Positions 1 to 8,192 are shown, numbered from the stretch's first letter. The stretch: 12,458 bases of DNA from Sphingomonadaceae bacterium (GCA_020446665.1 JAGREF010000210.1:1-12458), one strand, 5' to 3'. A program made the numbers and translations. Notes: generated by a model from the sequence alone, not told the origin.

Positions 1-12
1 AGTGTGGGGCAT
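1..12 (-). CDS. possible first codons of a truncated downstream gene (miaB by context only)
   Basis: An ATG on the minus strand at 12-10 lies 25 bases past the plsC stop and is preceded by AGGG at a spacing of about 7, which could serve as a ribosome binding site. Only four codons (M-P-H-T) are visible before the window ends, so no protein family can be read from the sequence. In sphingomonads plsC is often followed by miaB (tRNA methylthiotransferase), and that context is the only reason for naming it. It may equally be non-coding. Confidence 0.2.
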
Positions 13-37
13 GGCGCGGCCCTATAGCGAAAGCGGA

Positions 38-940
38 TCAGGAATCCAAAGGCGGTTTCGTGTCTTCTGATTTCCCCGCACTATAGCGCACCGGCCCGAC
101 ATCATGCGCAAACTCGCGCAGGGGCTTGCCCAGCGCCTCCAGCAGCGCGGCCTCGATCTCTGCGCGGGCGCGGGAACCTATTTCCTTGCGGCCATTATGC
201 TCTTCCGGGCTGAAAGGTTCGAGATAGCGGATGCGCACGGGAAATGTGCCTTTGCGGGCAAGGATGCGCTTGGCATTGTTAAGCCCGCCTTCTTCGCCGA
301 CCCAGCCGATTTCTTCGCCCACTGCGCCGTAATCGAGCAGCACCGGCTGCACCAGCACGCCGGGCGGGGGCGGCTCCAGCACTTTCAGCAAGGATGTCTT
401 GAAGGGTAGCAGCGAGTGGCCATCGGTCGTTGTTCCTTCCGGGAAGACCGTGACGGACCAGTTATCCGCCAGCGATTCCCGCAGCGCGTTGATCTGCCCC
501 GCCACATCGCCGCGCGCTTCGCGCTGGACATAGACAGTGCGGTTGAGCTTGCAGAGCCAGCTGATGACCGGGACTTTGGATAGTTCCGCCTTGGCGACAA
601 AGGCGGTGCCGCTTGCCCCGGCCAGAGCCAGAATGTCCACCCAACTGACATGGTTGGAAATGAAGAACACATCGCGCCGCAGCGGGGTGCCGGTGATCTC
701 TACCCGCGCGCCCACGATCCACGCTGCCTGGGCAAGAAACAGCTTGGGGAAGGGCGAGCCATAGGCAAGGACCCGCCAGAGATAATGCAGCGGCACATAG
801 ACCAGCAGAGAAAGAAGCAATCCCCCAACCCGGCGGATCAGGCGCAGCCAGCCACGGATCGAAATCGGGGTAGGGTGCCCCTGCGCAGCAAGAGCCCGTA
901 GCTCGGCGGGATCAATCCTCGCGGTCGATCCGGACGCCAT
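38..940 (-). CDS. plsC: 1-acyl-sn-glycerol-3-phosphate acyltransferase (PlsC/LPLAT family)
   Basis: This gene encodes a 300-residue membrane acyltransferase that would transfer a fatty acyl chain to the sn-2 position of lysophosphatidic acid, giving phosphatidic acid for phospholipid synthesis at the inner membrane. The family catalytic motif NHxSWxD is at residues 96-102 (His97 and Asp102 form the charge relay). The substrate-binding motif FPEGTT is at 166-171. A hydrophobic segment at about 38-60 probably anchors the protein. I chose ATG 940, which has GGA a few bases upstream, over an open frame reaching back to 1051, because the extra residues only re-read the 3' part of fur and resemble no acyltransferase N-terminus. 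The gene overlaps the end of fur by 29 bases, so the two are probably co-transcribed. A related lyso-lipid acyltransferase such as an OlsA-type enzyme cannot be excluded from motifs alone. Confidence 0.9.
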   Translation of the reverse strand: MASGSTARIDPAELRALAAQGHPTPISIRGWLRLIRRVGGLLLSLLVYVPLHYLWRVLAYGSPFPKLFLAQAAWIVGARVEITGTPLRRDVFFISNHVSWVDILALAGASGTAFVAKAELSKVPVISWLCKLNRTVYVQREARGDVAGQINALRESLADNWSVTVFPEGTTTDGHSLLPFKTSLLKVLEPPPPGVLVQPVLLDYGAVGEEIGWVGEEGGLNNAKRILARKGTFPVRIRYLEPFSPEEHNGRKEIGSRARAEIEAALLEALGKPLREFAHDVGPVRYSAGKSEDTKPPLDS

Positions 941-1334
941 ACAATTCCATCCGGTGATCGACGAGGCGATAGCCAAGCTTTTCCGCAATCTGGCGCTGCA
1001 AGGCTTCCAGTTCGGGATCGACAAATTCCACCACCTTGCCGGTTTCCACATCGATCAGGTGATCATGATGCGCCTCCGGCGCGGCCTCATAGCGAGCGCG
1101 GCCATCGCCGAAATCGTGGCGGTCGAGAATGCCCGCCTCTTCAAACAGGCGGACTGTGCGGTAAACGGTGGCGATCGAAATCTTCGGATCGATGGCAGAG
1201 GCGCGCTGGTGCAACAGCTCCACATCCGGGTGATCCTGGCTTTCCGACAGGACTCGCGCAATCACGCGCCGCTGTTCCGTGATCCGCAGACCACGTTCCG
1301 CGCAGAGCTGTTCGATGTCGATGGCGAGGGACAA
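912..1334 (-). CDS. fur: Fur-family metalloregulator (Fur/Mur type)
   Basis: This 140-residue cytoplasmic transcription factor should repress iron-uptake or manganese-uptake genes when bound to Fe2+ or Mn2+. Residues 1-83 form the winged-helix DNA-binding domain, with the recognition segment near ISIATVYRTVRLF (52-64). The metal site HHDH is at 89-92, and a C-terminal dimerisation domain follows. Both CxxC pairs that bind structural zinc in enterobacterial Fur are absent. The only cysteine is Cys11. This is known for alphaproteobacterial Fur/Mur proteins. The start is TTG 1334, supported by GGAG at 1341-1344 (spacing 6) and by the lack of an in-frame ATG nearby. The gene sits between a hairpin that follows mucR and the overlapping plsC. 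Whether the cell uses it for iron or manganese cannot be told here. Irr is less likely because its HHH haem motif is missing. Confidence 0.92.
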   Translation of the reverse strand: MSLAIDIEQLCAERGLRITEQRRVIARVLSESQDHPDVELLHQRASAIDPKISIATVYRTVRLFEEAGILDRHDFGDGRARYEAAPEAHHDHLIDVETGKVVEFVDPELEALQRQIAEKLGYRLVDHRMELYGVRIDRED

Positions 1335-1340
1335 GACCGT

Positions 1341-1344
1341 CTCC
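1341..1344 (-). promoter_or_regulatory. ribosome binding site fixing the TTG start of fur
   Basis: GGAG on the minus strand lies 6 bases ahead of the TTG at 1334. It decides for this rare start codon, because no ATG or GTG in the same frame has a comparable site. Confidence 0.6.
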
Positions 1345-1350
1345 GAAAAT

Positions 1351-1389
1351 GATAACGCCCCGCACTCTTAGAGAGGCAGGGCGTTTATC
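1351..1389 (-). terminator. hairpin between mucR and fur, probable mucR terminator
   Basis: The arms GATAACGCCC (1351-1360) and GGGCGTTTATC (1379-1389) are inverted repeats with one extra T. They enclose an 18-base centre with a weak inner CTC/GAG pairing. Read on the minus strand, the stem starts about 20 bases after the mucR stop and is followed by ATTTTC, a short T-rich tract, so a moderate intrinsic terminator is likely. The same DNA ends only 16 bases before the fur start, so it may also be part of the fur leader. Confidence 0.5.
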
Positions 1390-1409
1390 TCAACCTGTTG
1401 CGGTTTGAA

Positions 1410-1853
1410 TTAGCTGGCGGCCTTTTTCCGGCGACCGCGCTTCTGGCCCGGCTTGCGCCCCAGGCCGATCTTTTTCGCCAGTTCGCGGCGGGTTTCGGCA
1501 TAATCGGGCGCGACCATCGGATAATCGGAATTGAGGCCGAAACGGGCGCGATATTCATCCGGCGTCAGGCCATGATCGGTCATGAGGTGCCGCTTGAGCA
1601 TCTTCATGTCCTTGCCGCATTCGAGGCAGATGATCTTGTCCTTCTTCACCGAAGAGCGGATCGACACGGCAGGTTCGGGTTTTACTTCGACGGGCGCTGC
1701 GGTTTCACCGAGGCCAGACAGAGCCTGGTAGACATTGGTGATCAACGAAGGGACATCTTCAACCGCGACATTGTTATTGCTCACATGGGCGGCAACAATA
1801 TCCGAGGTCAGCGTAATCAGCGTCTCGGTCATATCGTTTTCAATCTGGTTCAT
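1410..1853 (-). CDS. mucR: MucR/Ros-family C2H2 zinc-finger transcriptional regulator
   Basis: This 147-residue DNA-binding protein belongs to the Ros/MucR family. These are prokaryotic zinc-finger, H-NS-like regulators that bind AT-rich promoters and control surface polysaccharide, motility, virulence and cell-cycle genes in alphaproteobacteria. The zinc finger is CX2CX9HX4H, with Cys76, Cys79, His89 and His94. The family segment HGLTPDEYRARFGL follows at 94-107. The N-terminal 50 residues form the oligomerisation region, and the tail (131-144) is rich in Arg and Lys. ATG 1853 was chosen because GAGGA lies 5 bases upstream. A second in-frame ATG at 1832 has no such site. The 157-base gap upstream is AT-richer than its surroundings and probably holds its own promoter. 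MucR proteins commonly repress their own gene, but no defined operator could be placed. Confidence 0.93.
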   Translation of the reverse strand: MNQIENDMTETLITLTSDIVAAHVSNNNVAVEDVPSLITNVYQALSGLGETAAPVEVKPEPAVSIRSSVKKDKIICLECGKDMKMLKRHLMTDHGLTPDEYRARFGLNSDYPMVAPDYAETRRELAKKIGLGRKPGQKRGRRKKAAS

Positions 1854-2010
1854 TGCATTCCTCGTTCGGGACTATGTGCTGGTTTCCAGCATTCTTGCGA
1901 CCTGCACTCAAAAAAGATCTTAGTTCGCATGGGCCAACCGAAACAGCAATTCAAGTACCGTCTCTCTATCTTATTAACATTGGGGTAGGTTAACCCTGTT
2001 TTTCCGGTAT
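1854..2010. other. AT-rich intergenic region upstream of mucR
   Basis: This is the longest gene-free stretch in the window (157 bases) and is visibly richer in A and T than the flanking genes. It lies between the end of rimI and the start of mucR, so it should contain the mucR promoter and any rimI terminator. A weak inverted repeat near 2003-2022 (CGGT/ACCG with an AT centre, next to a short A or T run) could be a poor terminator for rimI. I could not place a convincing -35/-10 pair. Confidence 0.4.
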
Positions 2011-2463
2011 TTAAACCGAAAGTTTGAAGGTGATGGCGTCAATTCGGCTGCCATCAGCCAGGCGATAATAGTCCCGTCGACGGCCGATAGGCTCAAATCC
2101 ATGCAAGCGGTAGAGCGATTCGGCGGGGTTGTTGCAGCGCATTTCGAGGAAGACATGCTCTGCTTCCCGTCTTCGCGCTTCTTCGGTCACGCGCTTTAGC
2201 AAGAGACGGCCGAGGCCCTTGCCGCGATGGCTCGGCAGGACTGCAACCAGCAACAGTTCCTCTTCTCCCGGCGCAGCACGCACCAGCGTGAATCCGGCTG
2301 CCTCCTCACCGTCGCCGGGCCAGTTGCCATCGGCGGACACCAGCAAATAATGGGTGTTGGGCAGCGTCAGTGCATCGCTGATCTGGCGCCGGTTCCATGC
2401 TTCGCCCCATTGCGGGTCAAAGGCAGCGTCCATGACCTGCATGATGCGGTCAATATCGTCCAT
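2011..2463 (-). CDS. rimI: ribosomal-protein-alanine N-acetyltransferase-like GNAT protein
   Basis: This 150-residue GNAT-fold acetyltransferase uses acetyl-CoA to acetylate N-terminal alanine or another amine, classically on ribosomal protein S18. The acetyl-CoA pyrophosphate-binding loop RGKGLG is at residues 80-85, after a hydrophobic beta strand at 69-76. The motif B region ExRxxNxxAxxLYxxxGF is at 107-123, followed by GRRRDYY, which is typical of RimI. The ATG overlaps the tsaB stop by one base (TGATG), so translation is probably coupled. The tsaB-rimI pairing is widespread in bacteria and supports the name. The actual protein target cannot be read from sequence, and some RimI proteins have broader specificity. 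Confidence 0.88.
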   Translation of the reverse strand: MDDIDRIMQVMDAAFDPQWGEAWNRRQISDALTLPNTHYLLVSADGNWPGDGEEAAGFTLVRAAPGEEELLLVAVLPSHRGKGLGRLLLKRVTEEARRREAEHVFLEMRCNNPAESLYRLHGFEPIGRRRDYYRLADGSRIDAITFKLSV

Positions 2464-3074
2464 CAGGCTTTGACCTTGGCATCCGGAGCGCGGCCATAGA
2501 TCGGCCTGATCTCGGCACTCAGACGGGTTTCATGCAGAAGATATGTCTGCCGGGCATCGGGCATGAGGTTGAGCGCCATCCGGCCATCGCCCAGCAAGTC
2601 AGCCAGCTCTTGCGCTCGGTTGCCAATAATGACGGGATGGCGGCAAGCCCGGGCGGCGTCTTCGGGCGCAAGCGAGCGCACGTCATCCTCGGCTGTGTTG
2701 CTGTCCGCGAAATTCTGCACAAACCATTCGCCATGGCCGCCATGCATGCAAACGGTTACCGGGCGCGGTTGTGGCTGCCAGCTGCGCGCCGCGACCAGAT
2801 GCAGCGTGGGATAGCCCAGCACCTGTGCCTTCCACGCAATACCCAGCGCGCGGGCGGTGGCAATGCCGATGCGGATGCCGGTAAAGCTGCCGGGGCCAAG
2901 CGCGACAAGAATACGCTCTGCCTTGCCCTTGTCCGGCAAGGCCTCGATCATCGGGACAAGCTGCTCCGCATGGCCACGCCCGAGAATGCGATGCTCCCCG
3001 GCAATCAGCTTCGTCCCGTCGAACAGCGCGACTGAACAGGCCTCGGTCGAACAATCTATCGCAAGTGTCGGCAT
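2463..3074 (-). CDS. tsaB: tRNA t6A biosynthesis protein TsaB
   Basis: This 203-residue ASKHA-fold protein is the non-catalytic partner of TsaD in the TsaBDE complex. The complex makes N6-threonylcarbamoyladenosine at position 37 of ANN-decoding tRNAs in the cytoplasm. The N-terminal motif IDCSTEACSVAL is at 6-17. GRGHAEQLVPMI is at 32-43. The TsaB signature GPGSFTGIRIG is at 60-70. The C-terminal PxYGR segment is at about 192-196. The length is close to the usual 200-230 residues. The gene begins 21 bases after the nfu stop, and its TGA overlaps the rimI ATG, giving a compact nfu-tsaB-rimI unit. No clear ribosome binding site precedes the ATG, so translation may depend on coupling with nfu. 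Confidence 0.93.
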   Translation of the reverse strand: MPTLAIDCSTEACSVALFDGTKLIAGEHRILGRGHAEQLVPMIEALPDKGKAERILVALGPGSFTGIRIGIATARALGIAWKAQVLGYPTLHLVAARSWQPQPRPVTVCMHGGHGEWFVQNFADSNTAEDDVRSLAPEDAARACRHPVIIGNRAQELADLLGDGRMALNLMPDARQTYLLHETRLSAEIRPIYGRAPDAKVKA

Positions 3075-3095
3075 GGACCGGGCGAGTGGGCAGCT

Positions 3096-3674
3096 TCAGG
3101 CCGCGCGCACTTCCACCACTTCGGGCACATAATGCTTCAGCAGCCCTTCGATCCCCTGCTTGAGCGTTGCGGTGGAGGATGGGCAGCCGGCGCAGGCACC
3201 CTGCATCTGGAGGTAGACAATCCCATCGCTGAAGCCGCGATAGACAATGTCGCCACCATCACCAGCCACAGCCGGACGGATCCGGGTTTCCAGCAAGTCG
3301 TGGATCTGCGCGATCACATCCGCATCTTCTGCCCGGTCTTCGACCACCATGTCATTTTCGCCGGGAACCGAGAAACCGCTCGCATCGCCGCCTGCAAATA
3401 GCGGCGCTTCGCTGACAAAATGGTCGAGCAGGATGGAAACCACCTGCGGCTTGAGCGACGCCCAGTTCGCGCCGGGGGCTGCAGATACGGAGACGAAATC
3501 CCGGCCGAAAAACACGCCGGTCACTTCGCCTGTGTCAAAGATCGCCTGCGCCAGCGGCGATGCTTCGGCGGCTTCCGGGCTCGCAAATTCACGGGTGCCC
3601 GACGGCATCACCTGCTGCCCGGGCAGGAATTTGAGCGTGGCGGGGTTCGGAGTGGTTTCGGTCTCGATAAACAT
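3096..3674 (-). CDS. Nfu-type iron-sulfur cluster scaffold protein (NifU-like)
   Basis: This 192-residue protein would hold and deliver Fe-S clusters to target enzymes in the cytoplasm. Residues 1-88 match the Nfu N-terminal domain, including the hallmark ETxxTPNPxxLKFLPG near 4-19. Residues 118-190 are the NifU C-terminal domain. It includes RPAVAGDGGDI at 133-143 and the cluster-binding CxxC (Cys161 and Cys164) in the context GACAGCPSS. The open frame runs upstream to 3869, but the extra 65 residues cover the intergenic region and the start of the divergent protease gene, so ATG 3674 is preferred. It gives the usual MFIETE-type start. No Shine-Dalgarno sequence is visible before this ATG. 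The gene leads the nfu-tsaB-rimI unit and is divergent from the M16 protease gene. Confidence 0.92.
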   Translation of the reverse strand: MFIETETTPNPATLKFLPGQQVMPSGTREFASPEAAEASPLAQAIFDTGEVTGVFFGRDFVSVSAAPGANWASLKPQVVSILLDHFVSEAPLFAGGDASGFSVPGENDMVVEDRAEDADVIAQIHDLLETRIRPAVAGDGGDIVYRGFSDGIVYLQMQGACAGCPSSTATLKQGIEGLLKHYVPEVVEVRAA

Positions 3675-3680
3675 GGGGGC

Positions 3681-3709
3681 TATGTAGTGAGAGCCATCAA
3701 TCCCCACAA
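3681..3709 (-). promoter_or_regulatory. weak candidate promoter for nfu
   Basis: Minus-strand TTGTGG (3704-3709) and TACATA (3681-3686) are 17 bases apart, which is the housekeeping sigma spacing. Each hexamer matches the consensus at only three positions. Transcription would start close to the nfu ATG, which would fit the missing ribosome binding site. This is weak evidence. Confidence 0.18.
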
Positions 3710-3760
3710 GCCTGTGTGCGTTCACTATCCCTTCAGCGTTTACCCGCCTATATGCAGCGC

Positions 3761-6730
3761 ATGACACATTTCCCGCGTGCTTTCCGGCACCTCGCGCTTC
3801 TCGTCCCGTTGATTCTGCTGGCGCCGCATGCCGATGCGCAGGACAATGACAATCATGTCCCCGTCTCACCCTATGACGGCTTGCCTGAACCCACCGCGCT
3901 GCAGACCAGGGAAACGCCCTGGATCTATCGCGGCAGCGACGTGCCGCAGGACAAGGAATGGCTGTTTGGCGAAATGGATAATGGCCTGCGCTATGCCGTG
4001 CGCAAGAATGGCGTGCCGCCGGGTCAGGTTTCCATCCGCATTCGCATTGACGCCGGGTCGCTGCATGAAAGCGATTCCGAACGCGGCTTTGCCCATCTGA
4101 TCGAGCATCTCACTTTCCGTGAGAGCAAATATCTGAAGGACGGGGAAGCGATCCCCAAATGGCAGGAAATGGGCGCGACCTTCGGCAGCGATACCAATGC
4201 CGAAGCCAGCCCGACCCATACGGTCTACAAGCTCGATCTGCCGGGGGCCTCTCCGGCCAAGCTGGTGGAAACCTTCAAGCTGCTCTCCGGCATGATCCGC
4301 GAGCCGGCGCTGTCGACTGCCAATCTGAAATCGGATGTCCCCATCGTGCTCGCCGAAAAGCGCGAGCGGGGCGGGGCATCGCAGCGCGTATCGGAGGAAA
4401 CGCGCAAGACCTTGTTTGCAGGGCAACGGCTGGCAGAACGCCTGCCCATCGGGACCGATGAAACGCTGACCGGGGCGACACAGGATGCCGTGCGCGCCTT
4501 TCACAAGCGCTGGTATCGCCCGGAAAACACGGTGATCGTGGTGGTTGGCGATGCTGATCCCAAGGTGCTGGCTGCGCTGGTGGAAAAATGGTTTGGGGAC
4601 TGGCAGGGCAAGGGCCCACATGTCGAAGCGCCTGCATTTGGCGATCCTGTTGCGCCTGCCGGATCAGACCCCGCAAATCCGGTTGGCGAAACCAGCGTGC
4701 TGGTTGAACCGGACCTGCCGCGCACCATGACCTTTGCCACGATGCGCCCCTGGCGCCCGGTGCAGGACACAATTGTCTATAATGAAGGGCTGCTGCTGGA
4801 TGCGGTGGCGCAGGCGATTGTCAACCGGCGGCTGGAATCCCGCGCGCGGGGCGGCGGCTCGTTCCTTTACGCGCAGGTTGAACAGGATGATGTCAGCCGC
4901 TCTGCCGACGCAACCTTCGTGTCCTTTGCCCCGCTGAGCGAAGACTGGCAGGCAGCGACCGCCGATGTGCGCGCTGTGATTGCGGATGCAATTGCCTATC
5001 CCCCTACGCAGGAAGAGATTGACCGCGAAGTGGCGGAATTCGACGTGGCCTTTGCCAGCTCGGTGGAACAGCGCACAGTGATGGCCGGGGCCAAGCTGGC
5101 TGACGATATTGTGCAGGCAGTGGATATTCGCGAAGCGGTTGCCTCGCCCGAGACTGTGTTGAGCGTTTTCAGAGGGATGAAGGCGAAACTTACGCCTGAA
5201 ATCGTCCATCGCCATACGCGCAAGCTGTTTGAAGGCGATGTGATACGCGGGGTCTATGTCACCCCCGCCACAGGAGAGGCTGATGCGGCGAGCCTGAAGC
5301 TGGCGCTGGCCACTCCGGTGAGCGCGGATTCCACCGCGCGGCTGGCGGCAAAGACCATTTCTTTTGACGATCTCCCGCCGGTTGGCGTGCCGGGCACGAT
5401 TGTCAACGAAGGTCCGATTGGCCTGCTCGATATCGAACAGGTCGAATTTGCCAATGGGGTGAAGGCGATCCTGTGGTCGAATGATGCCGAACCCGGCCGG
5501 GTGGCGGTGAAGGTCCGATTTGGCGCGGGTGAGCGTGCCTTTGACGCCAAAGATGCGGCCTATATGACGCTGGGCGACATGGCGCTGGTCAGCTCCGGCC
5601 TGGGGGAACTGGGCCAGGAAGACCTCGATCGTATCTCGACCGGTCGCAAGATGGGCTTCGACTTTGCCATTAATGCCGGCAGTTTCACCTTCTCGGGGCA
5701 GACCCGCTCTGCCGATTTGGGGGACCAGCTTTACCTGTTTGCCGCCAAGCTGGGCATGCCGCGCTGGGACAAGAACCCGGTCCTGCGGTCACAGGCAGCG
5801 GCCAAGCTGGCTTATGAAAGCTATGCTGCCAGCCCCGGCGGGATGCTTTCACGCGATCTCGAATTCCTCATCAATGCGCGCGATCCGCGCTATGCCACGC
5901 CGTCTCCCGATGCGATTGCCGCGACCACGCCCGAGGGGTTCCGCGCCGTTTGGGAACCGCTGTTGAAGCAAGGGCCGGTCGAAGTGCTGGTATTCGGCGA
6001 ATTTGATCGCGATACCACGGTGGAGGCGCTGCGCCGGACCTTTGGTGCCTTGCCCCCGCGTGACCCGATCCCGGCAGAGATTGCCGCCCGTTCGCCGGAT
6101 TTCCCGGCACCCGATAGCGGCCCGGAAGTTTTGTTCCACCGGGGTGACGCCAATCAGGCGGCAGCCGTGATCGCCTGGGAGACAGGCGGCGGGGTGGAGG
6201 GAATTCGCGAATCCCGCCAGCTCGAAATCCTCACGCAAGTGTTCAATAATCGCCTGATGGACCAGATGCGTGAACGTGCCGGGGCCAGCTATGCGCCGCG
6301 CGTTTCGTCCAACTGGCCGGTGGATCTGACCAGCGGTGGCCGGGTGATGGCGATTGCCCAGCTCAAGCCGGAAGATGTGCCGGTTTTCTTCGCCACAGCG
6401 GATGCGATTGCCGCTGATCTGGCCACCAATCCGCCAACAGAGGAAGAACTGGCCCGCGTGACGGAACCGCTGAAACAGCTGATCAGCCGCGCATCGACCG
6501 GCAATGGCTTCTGGATGTTCAATCTCGAAGGCTCGTCGCAGGATCCGCGCCGCGTGACGGTGATCCGCTCGCTGCTCAGCGATTATACGCGGACTACGCC
6601 CGATGCGATGCTGGGGCTGGCCAAGCGCTATTTCGGGCAGCGCAGCGGCTGGCGTCTGGCAGTCATCCCGGAAGGGCAGGAACTGGCAAAGAGCAGTGGC
6701 AGCAGTCGCACGGTAGCCAGCGGGCGCTGA
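3761..6730 (+). CDS. secreted M16-family zinc metalloprotease (PqqL/insulinase-like, two M16 repeats)
   Basis: From ATG 3761 this encodes 989 residues. A signal peptide is visible, with a basic start, a hydrophobic core at about 10-20 and an A-D-A cleavage motif at 24-26 before Gln27, so the protein should act in the periplasm. The inverted zinc motif HxxEH (His112, Glu115, His116) is in the first M16 repeat. Glu199 in AEKRERGG is the likely third ligand. The PIGTxxxL and FHKRWYRPxN segments of the family follow. The second repeat (about 570-980) lacks HxxEH, as expected for the inactive half, but keeps the RxGxxY element (Tyr844). The size resembles PqqL-type proteases of about 930 residues. 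ATG 3752 and GTG 3716 are alternative starts, and none of the three has a clear ribosome binding site. A TATATG at 3749-3754 could make 3761 a leaderless start. The substrate is unknown. Confidence 0.9.
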   Translation: MTHFPRAFRHLALLVPLILLAPHADAQDNDNHVPVSPYDGLPEPTALQTRETPWIYRGSDVPQDKEWLFGEMDNGLRYAVRKNGVPPGQVSIRIRIDAGSLHESDSERGFAHLIEHLTFRESKYLKDGEAIPKWQEMGATFGSDTNAEASPTHTVYKLDLPGASPAKLVETFKLLSGMIREPALSTANLKSDVPIVLAEKRERGGASQRVSEETRKTLFAGQRLAERLPIGTDETLTGATQDAVRAFHKRWYRPENTVIVVVGDADPKVLAALVEKWFGDWQGKGPHVEAPAFGDPVAPAGSDPANPVGETSVLVEPDLPRTMTFATMRPWRPVQDTIVYNEGLLLDAVAQAIVNRRLESRARGGGSFLYAQVEQDDVSRSADATFVSFAPLSEDWQAATADVRAVIADAIAYPPTQEEIDREVAEFDVAFASSVEQRTVMAGAKLADDIVQAVDIREAVASPETVLSVFRGMKAKLTPEIVHRHTRKLFEGDVIRGVYVTPATGEADAASLKLALATPVSADSTARLAAKTISFDDLPPVGVPGTIVNEGPIGLLDIEQVEFANGVKAILWSNDAEPGRVAVKVRFGAGERAFDAKDAAYMTLGDMALVSSGLGELGQEDLDRISTGRKMGFDFAINAGSFTFSGQTRSADLGDQLYLFAAKLGMPRWDKNPVLRSQAAAKLAYESYAASPGGMLSRDLEFLINARDPRYATPSPDAIAATTPEGFRAVWEPLLKQGPVEVLVFGEFDRDTTVEALRRTFGALPPRDPIPAEIAARSPDFPAPDSGPEVLFHRGDANQAAAVIAWETGGGVEGIRESRQLEILTQVFNNRLMDQMRERAGASYAPRVSSNWPVDLTSGGRVMAIAQLKPEDVPVFFATADAIAADLATNPPTEEELARVTEPLKQLISRASTGNGFWMFNLEGSSQDPRRVTVIRSLLSDYTRTTPDAMLGLAKRYFGQRSGWRLAVIPEGQELAKSSGSSRTVASGR

Positions 6731-6818
6731 TTTCCGCCATTTCGTTGCGAGAGTTACCTTTGCAATTGGCGAAGGGGCGGCGTATGGGCGCGCCTGCTTG
6801 AAATGAAAGAAGATTGAC
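6731..6818 (+). promoter_or_regulatory. intergenic region with weak candidate promoter for the DAHP synthase gene
   Basis: This 88-base gap contains TTGCAA (6760-6765) and TATGGG (6783-6788) separated by 17 bases. They match the housekeeping consensus at only four and three positions. No leader peptide, attenuator hairpin or terminator for the upstream protease gene is evident. Confidence 0.2.
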
Positions 6819-8192
6819 GTGGCACGTAACTGGACCCCCGAAAGCTGGCAGGCATTCGAAGCGAAGCACCTGCCCAAATATGAAGATGCATCGCTGCTGG
6901 CAGAGGCAGAGAGCACGCTTTCCAACTACCCGCCGCTGGTTTTTGCGGGTGAAGCGCGCGCGCTGAAGGCTGAGCTGGCGGATGTGGCCGCTGGTCGCGG
7001 GTTCCTGTTGCAAGGCGGCGATTGCGCGGAGAGCTTTGCCGAATTCCACCCGAACAATATCCGCGATACATTCCGCGTATTGCTGCAGATGGCGGTCGTG
7101 ATGACATTTGCCAGCAAGCGCCCGGTGGTGAAGGTCGGCCGTATGGCGGGCCAGTTCGCGAAACCGCGCAGTTCCGACACGGAAACGCAGGGCGACATGA
7201 CCTTGCCGAGCTATTTCGGCGACATCATCAACGGGATCGATTTTGACCCCGAACAGCGCGTGAACGATCCGCAGCGCATGATCCGCGCCTATTCGCAGGC
7301 AGCGGCAACGCTCAACCTGCTGCGCGCCTTTGCCGGGGGCGGCTATGCCAATCTGCGCCAGGTGCATCAGTGGACGCTCGATTTCATGGGACGCAGCCCC
7401 TGGTCGGACAAGTTCGGCGAAATGGCCGATCGCATTGGCGAAGCGCTGGACTTCATGGAAGCCTGCGGGGTTGACCCGGCGACTGTCCCGCAATTGCAGG
7501 GCACCAGCTTCTACACCAGCCACGAGGCGCTGCTGCTCCCCTATGAGCAGGCGCTGACCCGGCAGGATTCGCTGACCGGTGACTGGTATGACACCAGCGC
7601 GCATATGGTCTGGATCGGTGACCGCACCCGTTTCGAAGGCTCGGCCCATATTGAATATTGCCGCGGCATCGGCAATCCGCTTGGCATGAAATGCGGCCCA
7701 AGCATGGAGCCGGACGCGCTGCTGCGTATTCTCGACACGCTCAACCCGGCGCGCGAAGCCGGGCGGATTACGCTGATCAGCCGCTTTGGCCACGAAAAGG
7801 TCGAGGCTGGCCTGCCTGCACTGGTCCGTGCCGTGAAGCGGGAAGGGCACCCGGTCGTGTGGTCATGCGATCCGATGCATGGCAATGTCATCAAGTCGGA
7901 CAGCGGCTATAAAACCCGGCCTTTTGACCGGATCCTCAGCGAAGTGAAGGGCTTCTTCGCCGTGCACCGCGCGGAGGGGACCCATGCGGGCGGCATCCAT
8001 ATCGAAATGACCGGGCAGGATGTGACCGAATGCGTGGGCGGTGCTATCGGCATTGCCGATGAAGCGCTGGGTGACCGCTATCACACCCATTGCGATCCGC
8101 GCCTGAATGCGGCGCAGTCGCTGGAACTGGCTTTCCTGCTGGCAGAAATGCTCAATATGGAAGTGCAGGAACGGCAGGCAGACGCCGCCTGA
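6819..8192 (+). CDS. aroG: class II 3-deoxy-7-phosphoheptulonate (DAHP) synthase
   Basis: This 457-residue cytoplasmic enzyme condenses phosphoenolpyruvate with erythrose 4-phosphate, the first step of the shikimate pathway to aromatic amino acids. It belongs to the type II (plant/mycobacterial) family. The expected metal ligands are present: Cys69 in QGGDCAESF, His354 in DPMHGN, Glu396 in HIEMTG and Asp426 in HCDPRLN. The phosphoenolpyruvate-binding stretch [18 protein letters not shown] is at 101-118, and KCGP is at 291-294. The start is GTG 6819, with AGAAG a few bases upstream. The nearest upstream ATG runs into a stop at once. The N-terminus is short compared with the mycobacterial enzyme, which carries extra regulatory helices, so feedback control probably differs. 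It stands alone between the protease and egtB, with no other aromatic-pathway gene nearby. The family call is very secure. Confidence 0.96.
   Translation: MARNWTPESWQAFEAKHLPKYEDASLLAEAESTLSNYPPLVFAGEARALKAELADVAAGRGFLLQGGDCAESFAEFHPNNIRDTFRVLLQMAVVMTFASKRPVVKVGRMAGQFAKPRSSDTETQGDMTLPSYFGDIINGIDFDPEQRVNDPQRMIRAYSQAAATLNLLRAFAGGGYANLRQVHQWTLDFMGRSPWSDKFGEMADRIGEALDFMEACGVDPATVPQLQGTSFYTSHEALLLPYEQALTRQDSLTGDWYDTSAHMVWIGDRTRFEGSAHIEYCRGIGNPLGMKCGPSMEPDALLRILDTLNPAREAGRITLISRFGHEKVEAGLPALVRAVKREGHPVVWSCDPMHGNVIKSDSGYKTRPFDRILSEVKGFFAVHRAEGTHAGGIHIEMTGQDVTECVGGAIGIADEALGDRYHTHCDPRLNAAQSLELAFLLAEMLNMEVQERQADAA

Noticed and set aside
941..1051. Upstream extension of plsC
   Set aside because: The added 37 residues are an alternative reading of the fur 3' end, and the ATG at 940 gives a normal-sized acyltransferase.
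912..1334. Missing CxxC motifs in Fur as a sign of a damaged gene
   Set aside because: Alphaproteobacterial Fur/Mur proteins normally lack these cysteines. The HHDH metal site and full length are intact.
3675..3869. Upstream extension of the nfu open frame
   Set aside because: It covers the divergent intergenic region and the protease signal peptide codons. The conserved Nfu N-terminus starts at 3674.
5260..6730. Second M16 repeat without HxxEH taken as a degenerated gene
   Set aside because: In two-repeat M16 proteases the second half is normally non-catalytic, so this is the expected family architecture.
5849..6925. Long minus-strand open frame (358 codons) opposite the M16 protease gene
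   Set aside because: It is antisense to a well-supported protease gene, has no recognisable domain, and is what high-GC coding DNA produces on its opposite strand.
6663..7850. Long minus-strand open frame (395 codons) opposite the DAHP synthase gene
   Set aside because: It lies antisense to an unmistakable class II DAHP synthase, overlaps the previous antisense frame, and shows no family motif.
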